64,000 bases of DNA from Paraclostridium tenue (GCF_039521565.1 NZ_BAAACP010000013.1:29027-93026); one strand, 5' to 3'. Counted from the first letter of the stretch, positions 53,388 through 62,772 are shown. Made by a program: numbers and translations. Notes: a model not told the origin generated them from the sequence alone.

Positions 53388-53424
53388 AATTATTAGGGCT
53401 ATAATATAATAAGCCCTAATAAAT
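53388..53424. terminator. Terminator-like hairpin
   Basis: TTATTAGGGCT / AGCCCTAATAA arms with an AT loop and a T run. Lies between convergent genes. Confidence 0.75.
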
Positions 53425-53450
53425 TTTTAAAGTATTAGAGACTTTAAGAT

Positions 53451-54179
53451 TTAAGACAATTCATTACAATCTAGACCACAAGACTTAATCATATTGTAAA
53501 GTTTTGATTTAGGGCATGATTTTTTAGATTTTGAAACTTGATAAGAATATCCTTTATATTCATTAGAAGTTTTTATAAAGTATTTATATATAGATAGATT
53601 AAATATATTTTCTTCTAATCCAAAATTCATATAATTTAAATAAGAATCTTCCAAATCTGGATTTTCTGAAAGTAAATTACATATTTGAGATTTTATAAAT
53701 GATAAATCAGCTATGAGTTGTTTTGTATTTATATCTAATTCATCGTTTATGAATATGAAATCACGTGAGCTATTAGTTAGAATTGATAGGATATCGTATT
53801 GAGTATGTTTTATCTTTGGCATTATAGAATTATATAAAAAGAATAAATTTCCTAGTTTTTTTTCTAATTCAAATTCACCTTTTAATACTAAACGTATAGA
53901 TTTTAATTCTTTAGGAGATGAAACTTTAAGTTGATTACCTTTATTAAAAACTATATTAGTAGGAAATGATATATCTTTAAAATCTATAGAATTAGTCAAT
54001 ACACCGTCTTCAACTTTAAAAAATTCCTCACCATGATGAATGATAAAACTTTCGCCATAATTATAATAAAGTGTTTTTGTTGGTACTTTATCACCAAATT
54101 TAAATTCTATCAAATTTTTATAAGATTTAATTATTTTATTATCAATTAATGATGGATAATAGAAACATTCAAACAACAT
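53451..54179 (-). CDS. Hypothetical protein, 242 aa
   Basis: A soluble protein starting at ATG 54179 with AGGAGG upstream. The N-terminal ~110 residues look rich in beta strands (FKFGDKVPTKTLYYNYGESF), and the C-terminal half is helical (YDILSILTNSSRDFIFIN ... LADLSFIKSQICNLLSENP) ending in a basic cysteine-containing tail (KSKKSCPKSKLYNMIKSCGL). Not recognised; no partner gene in the same orientation. Confidence 0.72.
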   Translation of the reverse strand: MLFECFYYPSLIDNKIIKSYKNLIEFKFGDKVPTKTLYYNYGESFIIHHGEEFFKVEDGVLTNSIDFKDISFPTNIVFNKGNQLKVSSPKELKSIRLVLKGEFELEKKLGNLFFLYNSIMPKIKHTQYDILSILTNSSRDFIFINDELDINTKQLIADLSFIKSQICNLLSENPDLEDSYLNYMNFGLEENIFNLSIYKYFIKTSNEYKGYSYQVSKSKKSCPKSKLYNMIKSCGLDCNELS

Positions 54180-54391
54180 AAAATCCTCCTATTTTATATA
54201 ATAATAATTTGTTAAAAAATTATTCATTACTTACTTTAAATATAGCTAATAACTTTATATATTTCAAGCTAATAAATATAATAAAATAGTGCTGTAAGTA
54301 TTAATAAACGACATAAACATTTGTATAGTCATTTAATATAATCATAACTATAATATTAGTATATAATTTAATTACTAGGGGAGGATTTAAA

Positions 54392-55333
54392 ATGAAATTC
54401 ATAGATTTGCATTGTGATACAATAGATAAATTAATAAGTATTAAGGAAGATGATAAGCTAAAAATAAATTCTCATTCTGTGGATATAGAAAAATTAATGA
54501 AAGGTAACTGTTTAGCTCAAACTTTTGCTTTGTATGTAGATATAGAAAATTGTAAAGAACCAAATAAGCATTGTATGAATATGGTTAATAAGTTTCATAA
54601 AGAGGTAAATTTAAATGATGATTTAATAAGTTTGGCAACTAATTATAAAGAAATAATTGATAATGAAAAAAAAGGTAAGGTAAGTGCATTATTATCTATA
54701 GAAGAAGGTGCTGTTTTAGAAGGTAATATAGAAAATTTAAATAAGTTTTATAATTTAGGAGTAAGGATGATAACTTTAACATGGAATCATGAAAATGAAA
54801 TAGGATATCCCCACATTAAACCTGAATATAATGCAAAAGGATTAAAAGATTTTGGAATAGAAGTAGTAAATAAAATGAATGAGCTAGGGATGATAGTAGA
54901 TGTATCACATTTATCAGATGCAGGATTTTATGATGTAGCAAAATTATCTAAAACACCATTTATAGCAACTCATTCAAATGCGAGGAAGATAACTAATCAT
55001 AGTAGAAACTTAACTGATGACATGATAAAAACTTTAGCTAATTCAGGTGGAGTTACAGGAATAAATTTCTGTAGTGCATTTATAGGAGATACTCCTAAGA
55101 CTATGATAAAAGATATGATAAATCATATAAAACATATAAAAAACATTGGTGGAATAGATGTTATAGCATTAGGGTCTGATTTTGATGGAATAGGATGTGA
55201 GGTTGAAATAAAGGATGCTAGCGAAATGGGAAAACTTGCAATACAATTAGAAAGAGAAGGCTTTAAAACTGAAGAGATAGAAAAAATATATTATAAAAAT
55301 GCATTAAGAGTAATAAAGGATGTAATGAAATAA
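54392..55333 (+). CDS. Membrane dipeptidase (renal dipeptidase family, M19)
   Basis: A 313-residue zinc dipeptidase. The metal site DLHCDTIDKL (His-x-Asp) opens the protein; SIEEGAVLEG holds the bridging Glu; RMITLTWNHENEIG, VDVSHLSDAGFYDVAKL and FIATHSNARKITNHSRNL give the remaining His ligands, and IALGSDFDGIG the late Asp. No signal peptide, so it acts in the cytoplasm, unlike the animal enzyme. It likely hydrolyses dipeptides, including D-amino-acid ones. RBS GGGAGG. Confidence 0.94.
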   Translation: MKFIDLHCDTIDKLISIKEDDKLKINSHSVDIEKLMKGNCLAQTFALYVDIENCKEPNKHCMNMVNKFHKEVNLNDDLISLATNYKEIIDNEKKGKVSALLSIEEGAVLEGNIENLNKFYNLGVRMITLTWNHENEIGYPHIKPEYNAKGLKDFGIEVVNKMNELGMIVDVSHLSDAGFYDVAKLSKTPFIATHSNARKITNHSRNLTDDMIKTLANSGGVTGINFCSAFIGDTPKTMIKDMINHIKHIKNIGGIDVIALGSDFDGIGCEVEIKDASEMGKLAIQLEREGFKTEEIEKIYYKNALRVIKDVMK

Positions 55334-55334
55334 A

Positions 55335-55380
55335 ATAATAAAAGGCCATGTATAAAATAAATACATGGCCTTTTATTATT
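55335..55380. terminator. Bidirectional terminator
   Basis: AATAATAAAAGGCCATGTAT and its exact complement with a 7-base loop. Shared with the minus-strand gene ending at 55383. Confidence 0.9.
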
Positions 55381-55382
55381 TA

Positions 55383-55724
55383 TTATTTTATTAACTCTAA
55401 GTATCCACTTGGATGGAAATAGTAGATATGTGAAGTATTTTCATCAACAAAATATGCCATATCAGTATCTACATTTGGTAAGAATACATAGCCTTTTAAT
55501 CCTTTTTCTTGTAAAGTTTTAAAATTATCTGAAATTCCTTTGAATATGTAATTTACTTTATTGTTATTATTTATTAAAAGCTTTTCTGCATCAGCTTGAG
55601 TTAATGTTGTTTGCTGTTTTACAGATGATGTAGTATTTCCTTGTGCAAATGATATTTCATGAGTAGGATTTATTAAGAATAATCCTCCAACTAATACTGA
55701 TAAAACTAATATTGATTTTTTCAT
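55383..55724 (-). CDS. Small secreted protein, function unknown
   Basis: A 113-residue protein with a signal peptide (about 1-28: KKSILVLSVLVGGLFLI, cut near SFA/QG), so it is exported. The mature part starts with a TTLTQADAEKLLINNNNKV helix and ends with AYFVDENTSHIYYFHPSGYL, a small alpha/beta fold. It is divergent from lytS, separated by 242 bases with candidate regulatory sites, so LytST may control it; inference. Not recognised further. Confidence 0.75.
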   Translation of the reverse strand: MKKSILVLSVLVGGLFLINPTHEISFAQGNTTSSVKQQTTLTQADAEKLLINNNNKVNYIFKGISDNFKTLQEKGLKGYVFLPNVDTDMAYFVDENTSHIYYFHPSGYLELIK

Positions 55725-55826
55725 ATGTAAAACCTCTTTTCTTTTTTATATTTATTTATGTTATTATAATTTCTTTTCTTTATCTTTCTATATATAAATA
55801 TTAACATAGAAAAATTTTATATAACA

Positions 55827-55842
55827 GTTACACCCTTGTTAC
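55827..55842 (+). promoter_or_regulatory. Candidate LytTR-type direct repeat
   Basis: GTTAC occurs at 55827-55831 and again at 55838-55842, 11 bases apart. LytTR regulators bind direct repeats about one turn apart with a GTT core. The site lies between the secreted protein gene and lytS. The match to the consensus is partial. Confidence 0.3.
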
Positions 55843-55847
55843 CTTGG

Positions 55848-55864
55848 ATTACAAAATTGTAATT
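55848..55864 (+). promoter_or_regulatory. Palindromic operator-like element, copy 2 (lytS region)
   Basis: ATTACAAAATTGTAATT, identical over 17 bases to the element at the dlt promoter (46011). It lies 103 bases ahead of lytS and 124 bases ahead of the divergent secreted protein gene. Confidence 0.55.
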
Positions 55865-55966
55865 AAAAAAATGTTTAAAATTAAAGTTGTAAAATCAACA
55901 CATATACTCTTTGTATATAGTATTATATAATAACTATATAGAAAAAATTGGTACGGAGATGGTTTT

Positions 55967-57625
55967 GTGACAAATCGTATAATAGCAATTGAATTGATGG
56001 AAAAAACTAGTTTTTTGATAGTTATATTAATATTGATTAGTAAAATAAATTTTTTTAAACGTATATTACAAAGTGAACAAAATAGTAAATTAAATTTGAT
56101 TATAATTTCAGGAATATTTAGTGGAATTGCAATTATAGGAACTTACATAGGAATTGATGTGAACGGTTCTATTGCTAATGTAAGAAATATAGCTATAGTA
56201 TCAGGTGGAATTTTATTTGGACCTATAGTAGGTATAATATCTGGATCAGTAGCGGGTATGCATAGATTTTTAATTGATATAAATGGGATAACATCTCTAC
56301 CATGTCTTATAACAAGTATAATTGCTGGTACATTGTCAGGTTATTTATGTGACAAAACTCCTAATGATAAAAAGTGGTTAATTGGAATTATATGTGGGAT
56401 ATTTGTAGAGAGTATAGGGATGCAAATAATACTTTTATTATCAAAGCCTTATAAAGAAGCTAATTTAATTGTGCACTACATATACGTGCCTATGATAATA
56501 GGTCAAATGGGAACTGGATTTTTAATATCTATATTACAAAGTTTAAAAAAGGAAAAAGAACAAATTGCAGCTAAGCAAGCAAAATTAGCTTTAGATATAA
56601 CTAATGAAACTCTACCTTATTTTAGAAATATGAATAAGGATTCATTATATAAGGTTTGCGAAATAATAAAAGATGATATAGGAGCTGATGCAGTTTCTAT
56701 AACAAATAAAAAAACTGTTTTAGCGTATGTAGGAATAGGTGAAGAATATTTTAAAGAAAAGACTAAAACATTAAGCAGTATAACTAAGGAATGCATATAT
56801 AAGGGAGACATTATATATGTAAAAGAAACTAAAGAAGAATATTTTGCTGATCAAAAAACACCACTAAAGACAGCTATGTTAATCCCGCTAAAAGAAAAAA
56901 ATGAAACTATAGGAACACTTAAAATATATTATTCAAAACAAAGAGAAATAACAGATTCTCAACAAGCTCTAGCTATAGGGTTATCACAAATGATATCTAC
57001 ATTAATGGAATTATCAAAACTTGAGAAGATAAAAGAAGCTGCAAATAAAGCAGAAATAAAAGTTTTACAGACTCAAATTAATCCACACTTTTTATTTAAT
57101 GCATTAAATACGATAACTTCATTTATAAGAATTAATCCAGATAGTGCAAGAAGTTTAATCATAAATTTAGCTACTTTTTTAAGATATAATCTAGAATTTA
57201 GTGATACTGTAATAGATATAAAAAAAGAATTAGAACAAGTTAAAGCTTATGTTGAAATTGAGAAAGCCAGATTTGGAGATAAGTTAAATGTTATATATGA
57301 TATAGATGAAAAAATTAATGTAAAGATACCTAGCTTAATAATTCAACCATTAGTTGAAAATGCAATTATTCATGGTATAAGAAACAATGGAGGAAAAGGA
57401 ACTGTAAAAATAACAGTTAAAAATAGTGATTATAAGACTATTGTAAGTGTAGAAAATAATGGGATTACAATTGATGATGAAATCATAAATAAAGTTAAAA
57501 ATGGAAATATGCCAGAAAATAAAATAGGACTTTATAATGTTCATCTAAGAATAAAACTTATGTATGGAAATGGGTTAGTTATAAAAAAGTTAAACCCAGG
57601 TACAAAAATAGAGTTTTCAATATAG
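55967..57625 (+). CDS. lytS: LytS-type sensor histidine kinase
   Basis: A 552-residue kinase of the LytS/YehU class. About five N-terminal membrane helices (about 14-190) with GGILFGPIVGIISGSVAGMHRF, the 5TMR_LYT receptor signature. A GAF domain (about 210-350) comes next, then the phosphoacceptor region LQTQINPHFLFNALNTITSF (H within NPHFLFN), then an ATPase domain with IQPLVENAIIHGIRNNGG. LytST systems sense wall or pyruvate-type cues and control cidAB/lrgAB; no lrgAB lies here. GTG start at 55967 with GGAG eight bases upstream. Confidence 0.94.
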   Translation: MTNRIIAIELMEKTSFLIVILILISKINFFKRILQSEQNSKLNLIIISGIFSGIAIIGTYIGIDVNGSIANVRNIAIVSGGILFGPIVGIISGSVAGMHRFLIDINGITSLPCLITSIIAGTLSGYLCDKTPNDKKWLIGIICGIFVESIGMQIILLLSKPYKEANLIVHYIYVPMIIGQMGTGFLISILQSLKKEKEQIAAKQAKLALDITNETLPYFRNMNKDSLYKVCEIIKDDIGADAVSITNKKTVLAYVGIGEEYFKEKTKTLSSITKECIYKGDIIYVKETKEEYFADQKTPLKTAMLIPLKEKNETIGTLKIYYSKQREITDSQQALAIGLSQMISTLMELSKLEKIKEAANKAEIKVLQTQINPHFLFNALNTITSFIRINPDSARSLIINLATFLRYNLEFSDTVIDIKKELEQVKAYVEIEKARFGDKLNVIYDIDEKINVKIPSLIIQPLVENAIIHGIRNNGGKGTVKITVKNSDYKTIVSVENNGITIDDEIINKVKNGNMPENKIGLYNVHLRIKLMYGNGLVIKKLNPGTKIEFSI

Positions 57626-57637
57626 GAGGATTAAATT

Positions 57638-58375
57638 ATGAATTGTATTATAGTTGAAGATGAGTTTCCAGCAAGAGAAGAACTTAAATATTTTATAAAA
57701 AATTATAGTGATATAAAAATTATAAGTGAATTTGATAATGGCTTAGATGTACTAAAGTTTATACAAGAAAATGTTATAGATATTATATTTTTAGATATAA
57801 ATATACCTATGTTAGATGGAATGTTGCTTGCTAAAACTATAGATAAATTTAAATTTAAACCTAAAATAGTATTTATTACAGCATATAAAGAACATGCAGT
57901 TAAAGCTTTTGAATTAGAAGCATTTGATTATGTGTTAAAGCCATATTCTGATCAAAGAATAATAAATACATTAGATAAGTTAAAAGATAGTGAAATTGAA
58001 TTGAAAAATAGAAGACAGTGCAACATAGAGGAAAAGACAGATATGCATGATACTGTAACTTTATGGAAAGATGATAAAATGGTAGTTTTAAAATCTAGTG
58101 ATATATATTACTGTGAAGCAAGAGAAAGAGATACTATAGTTTATTCAATCGATAATAAGTATATAGTTAAAAGTTCTATCTCTGAATTTTACAAAAGTAT
58201 TTCAGCAAATTATTTTTTTAAGACTCATAGATCATATATTGTAAATGTAAATAAAATAAAAGAAATAATACCATGGTTTAACAGTACATATATACTAAAG
58301 TTAAAAGATATAGATAGAGAAATACCTGTTAGTAGAAGTAATATAAAAGAATTTAGAAATATTATGCATATATAA
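57638..58375 (+). CDS. lytT: LytTR family response regulator
   Basis: A 245-residue partner of LytS. The receiver domain (1-~120) has acidic IVEDE, phosphoacceptor D53 in IIFLDINIPMLDG, and FDYVLKPYSDQ (Lys). The LytTR DNA-binding domain (about 140-245) has VVLKSSDIYYCEAR, FFKTHRSYIVNVNKIKEI and the terminal EIPVSRSNIKEF. It binds direct repeats upstream of target genes. Starts 12 bases after lytS with AGGAGG, so they are co-transcribed. Confidence 0.95.
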   Translation: MNCIIVEDEFPAREELKYFIKNYSDIKIISEFDNGLDVLKFIQENVIDIIFLDINIPMLDGMLLAKTIDKFKFKPKIVFITAYKEHAVKAFELEAFDYVLKPYSDQRIINTLDKLKDSEIELKNRRQCNIEEKTDMHDTVTLWKDDKMVVLKSSDIYYCEARERDTIVYSIDNKYIVKSSISEFYKSISANYFFKTHRSYIVNVNKIKEIIPWFNSTYILKLKDIDREIPVSRSNIKEFRNIMHI

Positions 58376-58593
58376 ATTTAGAAACGAGTATATTTAAAAA
58401 ATAATGATTTTTCTATATGTTATGTAACTTATTTAAGAATAAAATACATATTTTTAGAATAGTCATATAATTGATTAAACTTAAATATATATGTTAAAAC
58501 TTGCAAAAATAATTAAATTTAGAATATAATTAAAAAATTCTAATACATTTATTAGGTTTTGGGTATATAATATTAGAGAAATGGAGGTATTTT
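58376..58593 (+). other. 218-base gap before the ABC exporter
   Basis: AT-rich with no ORF. Near its end TATAAT at about 58565-58573 (GGGTATATAAT) suits the exporter, and ATGGAGG gives its ribosome binding site. No clear terminator of lytST was seen. Confidence 0.4.
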
Positions 58594-60294
58594 ATGTTAA
58601 AAGAATTTATTAAGTATTATAAACCATATAAAAAATTATTTATACTTGATTTATTAGCAGCTTTTACAGTTGCTTTGTGTGATTTAGTTTATCCGATGAT
58701 AACTAGAAATATAATGAATGAAGTTGTGCCAAATAAAGATTTAAGAATGTTAATGGTATTTGCTATAAGCTTACTATTAATATTTATAATAAAGGCAGGA
58801 TTAAATTACTTTATGCAATATTGGGGACATGTAGTAGGTGTAAGAATGCAAGCAGATATGAGAAGTTATGTATTTACTCATCTACAAAAACTTCCTAATC
58901 AGTATTTTAATAATAATAAATCTGGGGTTATAATGTCTAGGATTATAAATGACCTTATGGAAGTTTCAGAACTTGCACACCATGGTCCAGAAGATTTATT
59001 TGTATCTTTAGTTATGTTAGTTGGTTCATTTTTAATACTTCTTAGAATTAATGTCCCACTTACACTAATTGTATTTGCAATATTACCGTTTATACTTTTA
59101 TATGCTATAACTCAGAGAAAAAGAATGAATAGAGCATTTAAAGAAACTAGGGTAAAAACTGGTGATGTAAATGCTACTTTAGAAAATAGTATAGCAGGAA
59201 TGAGAGTTACAAAATCATTTTGTACTGAAAAGCAAGAACTTGAAAAGTTTAATGAATCTAATAATATATTTAGACATGCAAGAGAAAGTGCTTATAAGGT
59301 TATGGCACAATATTTTTCTGGAATGTTTTTATTTATAGATGTCCTAGAATTGGTAGTTTTAATAGTAGCAGGGTATTTTACTTATATGCACTATATAAAT
59401 TTAGGAGATTTTGCAGCATATCTTTTATATGTAAAAATGTTTATACAACCTATTAGAAAATTAATAAACTTTACAGAACAATACCAAAATGGTATGACAG
59501 GATTTGAAAGATTTACAGAGATAATAAATGAAGAAACTGAAAAAGAAGCTAAAAATCCTATAGAGCTTAAAGATGTAAAAGGAAATATAGAAATAGAAAA
59601 TGTATCTTTTACTTATGAAGATGATAATGAAGTATTTAGTAATCTTACATTATCTATAGAAGCAGGAAAAACAGTAGCATTAGTCGGACCATCAGGTGGT
59701 GGGAAAACTACATTGTGTAATCTTATCCCTAGATTTTTTGATTTCTCTGAGGGAGATATTAAAATAGATGGTAAAAGCATTAAAGAGGTGAGTTTAAATT
59801 CACTTAGAAAAAATATTGGAGTTGTTGCACAAGATGTATTTTTATTTACTGGAACTATAAAAGAAAATATAATAATAGGTAAATCAGATGCAACAGATGA
59901 AGAAGTAATAGATGCTTGCAAAAAAGCAAGAATACATGAATTTATAATGACATTACCGCAAGGTTATGATACTTATGTAGGTGAAAGAGGAGTTAAGTTA
60001 TCTGGAGGTCAAAAGCAAAGAATTTCTATAGCGAGAATTTTCCTTAAAAATCCACCTATAATGATACTAGATGAAGCTACATCAGCACTTGATAATGTTA
60101 CTGAATATGAAATACAAAAATCACTAGAAGAGCTAGGGAGAAATAGAACTAATTTAGTTGTAGCTCATAGATTATCGACAATACAAAATGCAGATGAAAT
60201 AATAGTTTTAACAGAAAATGGAATAGAGGAAAGAGGAACTCATAAAGAACTTATTGAAAAATCAGGAGTTTACTCAAAGCTTCACAGAAAATAA
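58594..60294 (+). CDS. ABC transporter, fused permease and ATPase (exporter type)
   Basis: A 566-residue half-transporter that should dimerise. Six membrane helices (about 1-310, with NQYFNNNKSGVIMSRIINDL, the exporter coupling helix region) precede the ATPase: Walker A GPSGGGKTTLCN, Q-loop AQDVFLFTGTI, signature LSGGQKQRISIARIF, Walker B IMILDEATSALDN and switch His AHRLSTIQNA. This is the MsbA/LmrA-like multidrug or lipid exporter group; the substrate is open. Single gene. Confidence 0.93.
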   Translation: MLKEFIKYYKPYKKLFILDLLAAFTVALCDLVYPMITRNIMNEVVPNKDLRMLMVFAISLLLIFIIKAGLNYFMQYWGHVVGVRMQADMRSYVFTHLQKLPNQYFNNNKSGVIMSRIINDLMEVSELAHHGPEDLFVSLVMLVGSFLILLRINVPLTLIVFAILPFILLYAITQRKRMNRAFKETRVKTGDVNATLENSIAGMRVTKSFCTEKQELEKFNESNNIFRHARESAYKVMAQYFSGMFLFIDVLELVVLIVAGYFTYMHYINLGDFAAYLLYVKMFIQPIRKLINFTEQYQNGMTGFERFTEIINEETEKEAKNPIELKDVKGNIEIENVSFTYEDDNEVFSNLTLSIEAGKTVALVGPSGGGKTTLCNLIPRFFDFSEGDIKIDGKSIKEVSLNSLRKNIGVVAQDVFLFTGTIKENIIIGKSDATDEEVIDACKKARIHEFIMTLPQGYDTYVGERGVKLSGGQKQRISIARIFLKNPPIMILDEATSALDNVTEYEIQKSLEELGRNRTNLVVAHRLSTIQNADEIIVLTENGIEERGTHKELIEKSGVYSKLHRK

Positions 60295-60310
60295 AATGAT
60301 TAATTAAGGT

Positions 60311-60350
60311 ATAAAGTAGATATTTTTTAATATCTCTTTATATCTTTTTT
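60311..60350 (+). terminator. Probable terminator
   Basis: ATAAAGTAGATATT / AATATCTCTTTAT arms with one mismatch and T-rich bases following. Confidence 0.55.
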
Positions 60351-60425
60351 TATACATGCATTAACAATTTTAAAAATATAAGCATATTAAATAATATTAT
60401 TGAAATTTAAGGAGGTAATTATCAT

Positions 60426-61007
60426 ATGAAAGATTCTATATATCCTCAAATGAAAATAATAGAAAGTAATAGATATATATTAAGACCTATAACCTTAGAA
60501 GATGCAACTAGTATGTTTGAATATTATAGTCAAGAGAAAGTAGTAAAGTATTTACCTATAAAAGTACACAAATCTATAAGTGAAACAAAGCGATTTATAC
60601 GAAAAAACTTTATAGATAGTTATAAAAAAGGAAATGTAAATCATTGGGCAATTATAGATAAGCATAATAAAAAATTAATAGGAAATATAGGTTTAAATAA
60701 TGTTTCTGAAAAAGATACAGAAGCATATATGGGTATATGTGTAAATCCATTGTACTGGGGAAATGATATAGCAACAGATCTGACGAAATACTTATTAGAA
60801 TATGGATTTAAATTTTTAAAACTAGAAAAATTAATAGCAACAACTTATGAAGATAATAAAAAATCAACAAAATCTTTGAAGAATTTAGGATTTAAGTATG
60901 TAACAACTTATAATAAAAAAATTGTAACAAAAAACAAAGTAAGATACGTTAAATGCCATAGATATGAATTGTCTAGAAAAGAATACGTATTATCAAGATA
61001 TTTATAA
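60426..61007 (+). CDS. GNAT family acetyltransferase, RimJ/RimL-like
   Basis: A 193-residue acetyltransferase of the RimJ/RimL (Acetyltransf_3) group: NRYILRPITLEDATSMFEYY, then YMGICVNPLYWGNDIATDLT (acetyl-CoA loop), and LEKLIATTYEDNKKSTKSLK with NLGFKYV. These act on alpha-amino groups of ribosomal proteins or small amines; the target here is unknown. RBS AAGGAGG. Single gene with a strong terminator behind. Confidence 0.9.
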   Translation: MKDSIYPQMKIIESNRYILRPITLEDATSMFEYYSQEKVVKYLPIKVHKSISETKRFIRKNFIDSYKKGNVNHWAIIDKHNKKLIGNIGLNNVSEKDTEAYMGICVNPLYWGNDIATDLTKYLLEYGFKFLKLEKLIATTYEDNKKSTKSLKNLGFKYVTTYNKKIVTKNKVRYVKCHRYELSRKEYVLSRYL

Positions 61008-61023
61008 TTAATGAAATTTATAA

Positions 61024-61059
61024 TAAAAAAAGTATGGATAAATAATTCATACTTTTTTT
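61024..61059 (+). terminator. Rho-independent terminator
   Basis: AAAAAAAGTATG / CATACTTTTTTT arms around an AT loop. Confidence 0.85.
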
Positions 61060-61314
61060 AGGACATTTTAATAATTAAAATATAATTCGATATCTATTAT
61101 AAATTAAGTTGATTACGAAAAATATTCTGAATATTATTATAGTTTAAAAAAAATAAAATGTAAATATAATTTTAAAATAAATTATATTTTTACTTTATTT
61201 TTTAATGTGAAAAATACATATAATAAAAAATATTTTGTATTCATATAGAATTCACATCTATAATGTAGAGTATTTATAAACAATTTAAAATTATAAAAGG
61301 AGTTTAAATAAAAT
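61060..61314 (+). other. AT-rich gap before the foldase gene
   Basis: The intergenic gap here runs 61008-61314 (307 bases) including the terminator at its left end. It has no ORF. The middle (about 61146-61203) is a long imperfect AT-only palindrome. At the right end TTGTAT (61235-61240) and TATAAT (61259-61264), 18 bases apart, form a promoter for the gene at 61315. Confidence 0.5.
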
Positions 61315-62316
61315 ATGGATAAAGAAAAAAAGAATTTAAGTAAAAAAATACTAATTGTATTAGGTATTCTAACTGTAGGAATAGGTTCCGGATTTTATAT
61401 AGGAAAGGAAAAAGGAAGAGTTTTACCAGCAACAAGTAGAAATTATAGTGATAATAAGATAATAGCAACAGTTGGAGATGTGAAGATAAAAGAAAAAGAA
61501 TTAAAAAACAGAATGGAACCTATATTTTATATGAATGGAAAAACTAAAATGACTGATGAGCAGATAGATTATTATGAACAAAATATGATAGATTATATAA
61601 CAACTACAGAAATGTTATATCAAGAAGGGGTTAAAAATAAAATTAAAGTAGATAAAAAGGATATAGAAAGTCAATATAAGTCGTTAATGACAACTATATC
61701 TCAAAGTTTTGGGTTAGATGAAGAGAGTTATTTAAAGAAATTTAAATTAACAAAAGATGAAATTAAAAAAACAATAGAAAAAGAAACTATAGCAACAAAA
61801 GAAATAGAAAAAGAATCTAATATAAGAGATAAAGATGTTGAGAAATATTATAATGAAAACAAAGATAAGTTTAATGAAGTAAAAGCATCACATATATTAA
61901 TTAAAAATACAGATGAAAATGATAAGAAATTAGATGAAGCTAAATTAAAGGAAAATAAAAAAATAGCTGAAGATGTGTTAAAAAAAGCACTAGAAGGAGT
62001 AAGTTTCGAAGAGTTAGCAAAAAAGTATTCTGAGGATACAAGTGCTCAAAGTGGAGGAGATTTAGGTTTCTTTGGAAAGGGACAGATGGTTTCTGAATTT
62101 GAGAATGTAGCATTTAAATTAAATAAAGGAGAAATAAGTCCAAAACTTGTAGAAACAAAATATGGATATCATATAATAAAGAAAACAGATGAGAGAATGA
62201 AGTCTTTAGAAGATGTAAAGGAATCATTAAAAGAACAATTAATGTTAGAAAAACAAAATACCTTTATAGAAAAGCTAACTAAAAAATATAAAGTTGATGT
62301 AAAAAATAAATTATAA
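61315..62316 (+). CDS. prsA: PrsA-like foldase (parvulin peptidyl-prolyl isomerase)
   Basis: A 333-residue protein of the SurA/PrsA group that helps exported proteins fold outside the membrane. One N-terminal membrane helix (about 10-30) is followed by a helical chaperone part (about 50-185, including IATVGDVKIKEKELKNRM) and a parvulin domain (about 190-300: VKASHILIKNTDENDKK, FEELAKKYSEDTSAQSGGDL, GFFGKGQMVSEFE, KYGYHIIKKTDE). It lacks the lipobox cysteine that anchors typical PrsA, so it would be held by an uncleaved helix. RBS AAAGGAG. Confidence 0.92.
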   Translation: MDKEKKNLSKKILIVLGILTVGIGSGFYIGKEKGRVLPATSRNYSDNKIIATVGDVKIKEKELKNRMEPIFYMNGKTKMTDEQIDYYEQNMIDYITTTEMLYQEGVKNKIKVDKKDIESQYKSLMTTISQSFGLDEESYLKKFKLTKDEIKKTIEKETIATKEIEKESNIRDKDVEKYYNENKDKFNEVKASHILIKNTDENDKKLDEAKLKENKKIAEDVLKKALEGVSFEELAKKYSEDTSAQSGGDLGFFGKGQMVSEFENVAFKLNKGEISPKLVETKYGYHIIKKTDERMKSLEDVKESLKEQLMLEKQNTFIEKLTKKYKVDVKNKL

Positions 62317-62391
62317 AATTTTAGCTCTCATGTATGATTATGTTTTGTAAATATGTTAAAATTATAGTAATCATATAGGGGGGAGATTTAA

Positions 62392-62739
62392 ATGATAAAA
62401 AGGCCACAAGAATTAACTGTTAATAAAGTAAATAAGTTAAGAGATGGTAGAGGAACTACTACTATGTATCATTTAATTGAAGGAAAAGAATTAAAAGGAA
62501 GAGCTAAATTAATATCTAAATTAGTTTTAGATCCGGGAGCATCTATAGGAGTGCATGATCATACTACTGATTTTGAAGTATATTACATACTAAAAGGTGA
62601 AGGAAGAGTTTTAGATAATGGATTTATGCAACCTATAGGTTCAGGAGATGTAGTTTATACAGCAGATGGAGACTCTCATTATTTAGAAAATACTGGAGAT
62701 GAAGAGTTAGAAATCTTAGCTATAGTTATAAATGAATAA
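62392..62739 (+). CDS. Cupin domain protein
   Basis: A 115-residue single-domain cupin. Motif 1 is GVHDHTTDFEVYYILKGEG (His, His, Glu ligands) and motif 2 GDSHYLENTGDEELEILAI. Small metal-binding cupins include isomerases and small-molecule binding proteins; the substrate is unknown. RBS GGGGGGAG. It begins 75 bases after the foldase gene without a clear terminator between, so the two may share transcripts. Confidence 0.9.
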   Translation: MIKRPQELTVNKVNKLRDGRGTTTMYHLIEGKELKGRAKLISKLVLDPGASIGVHDHTTDFEVYYILKGEGRVLDNGFMQPIGSGDVVYTADGDSHYLENTGDEELEILAIVINE

Positions 62740-62772
62740 AAGAGATGGGATATTCCCATCTCTTTTATTTTT
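62737..62772 (+). terminator. Rho-independent terminator
   Basis: AAAAGAGATGGGAATA-like hairpin: AAAAGAGATGGGA and TCCCATCTCTTTT arms with a short loop, T-rich tail. Confidence 0.85.
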
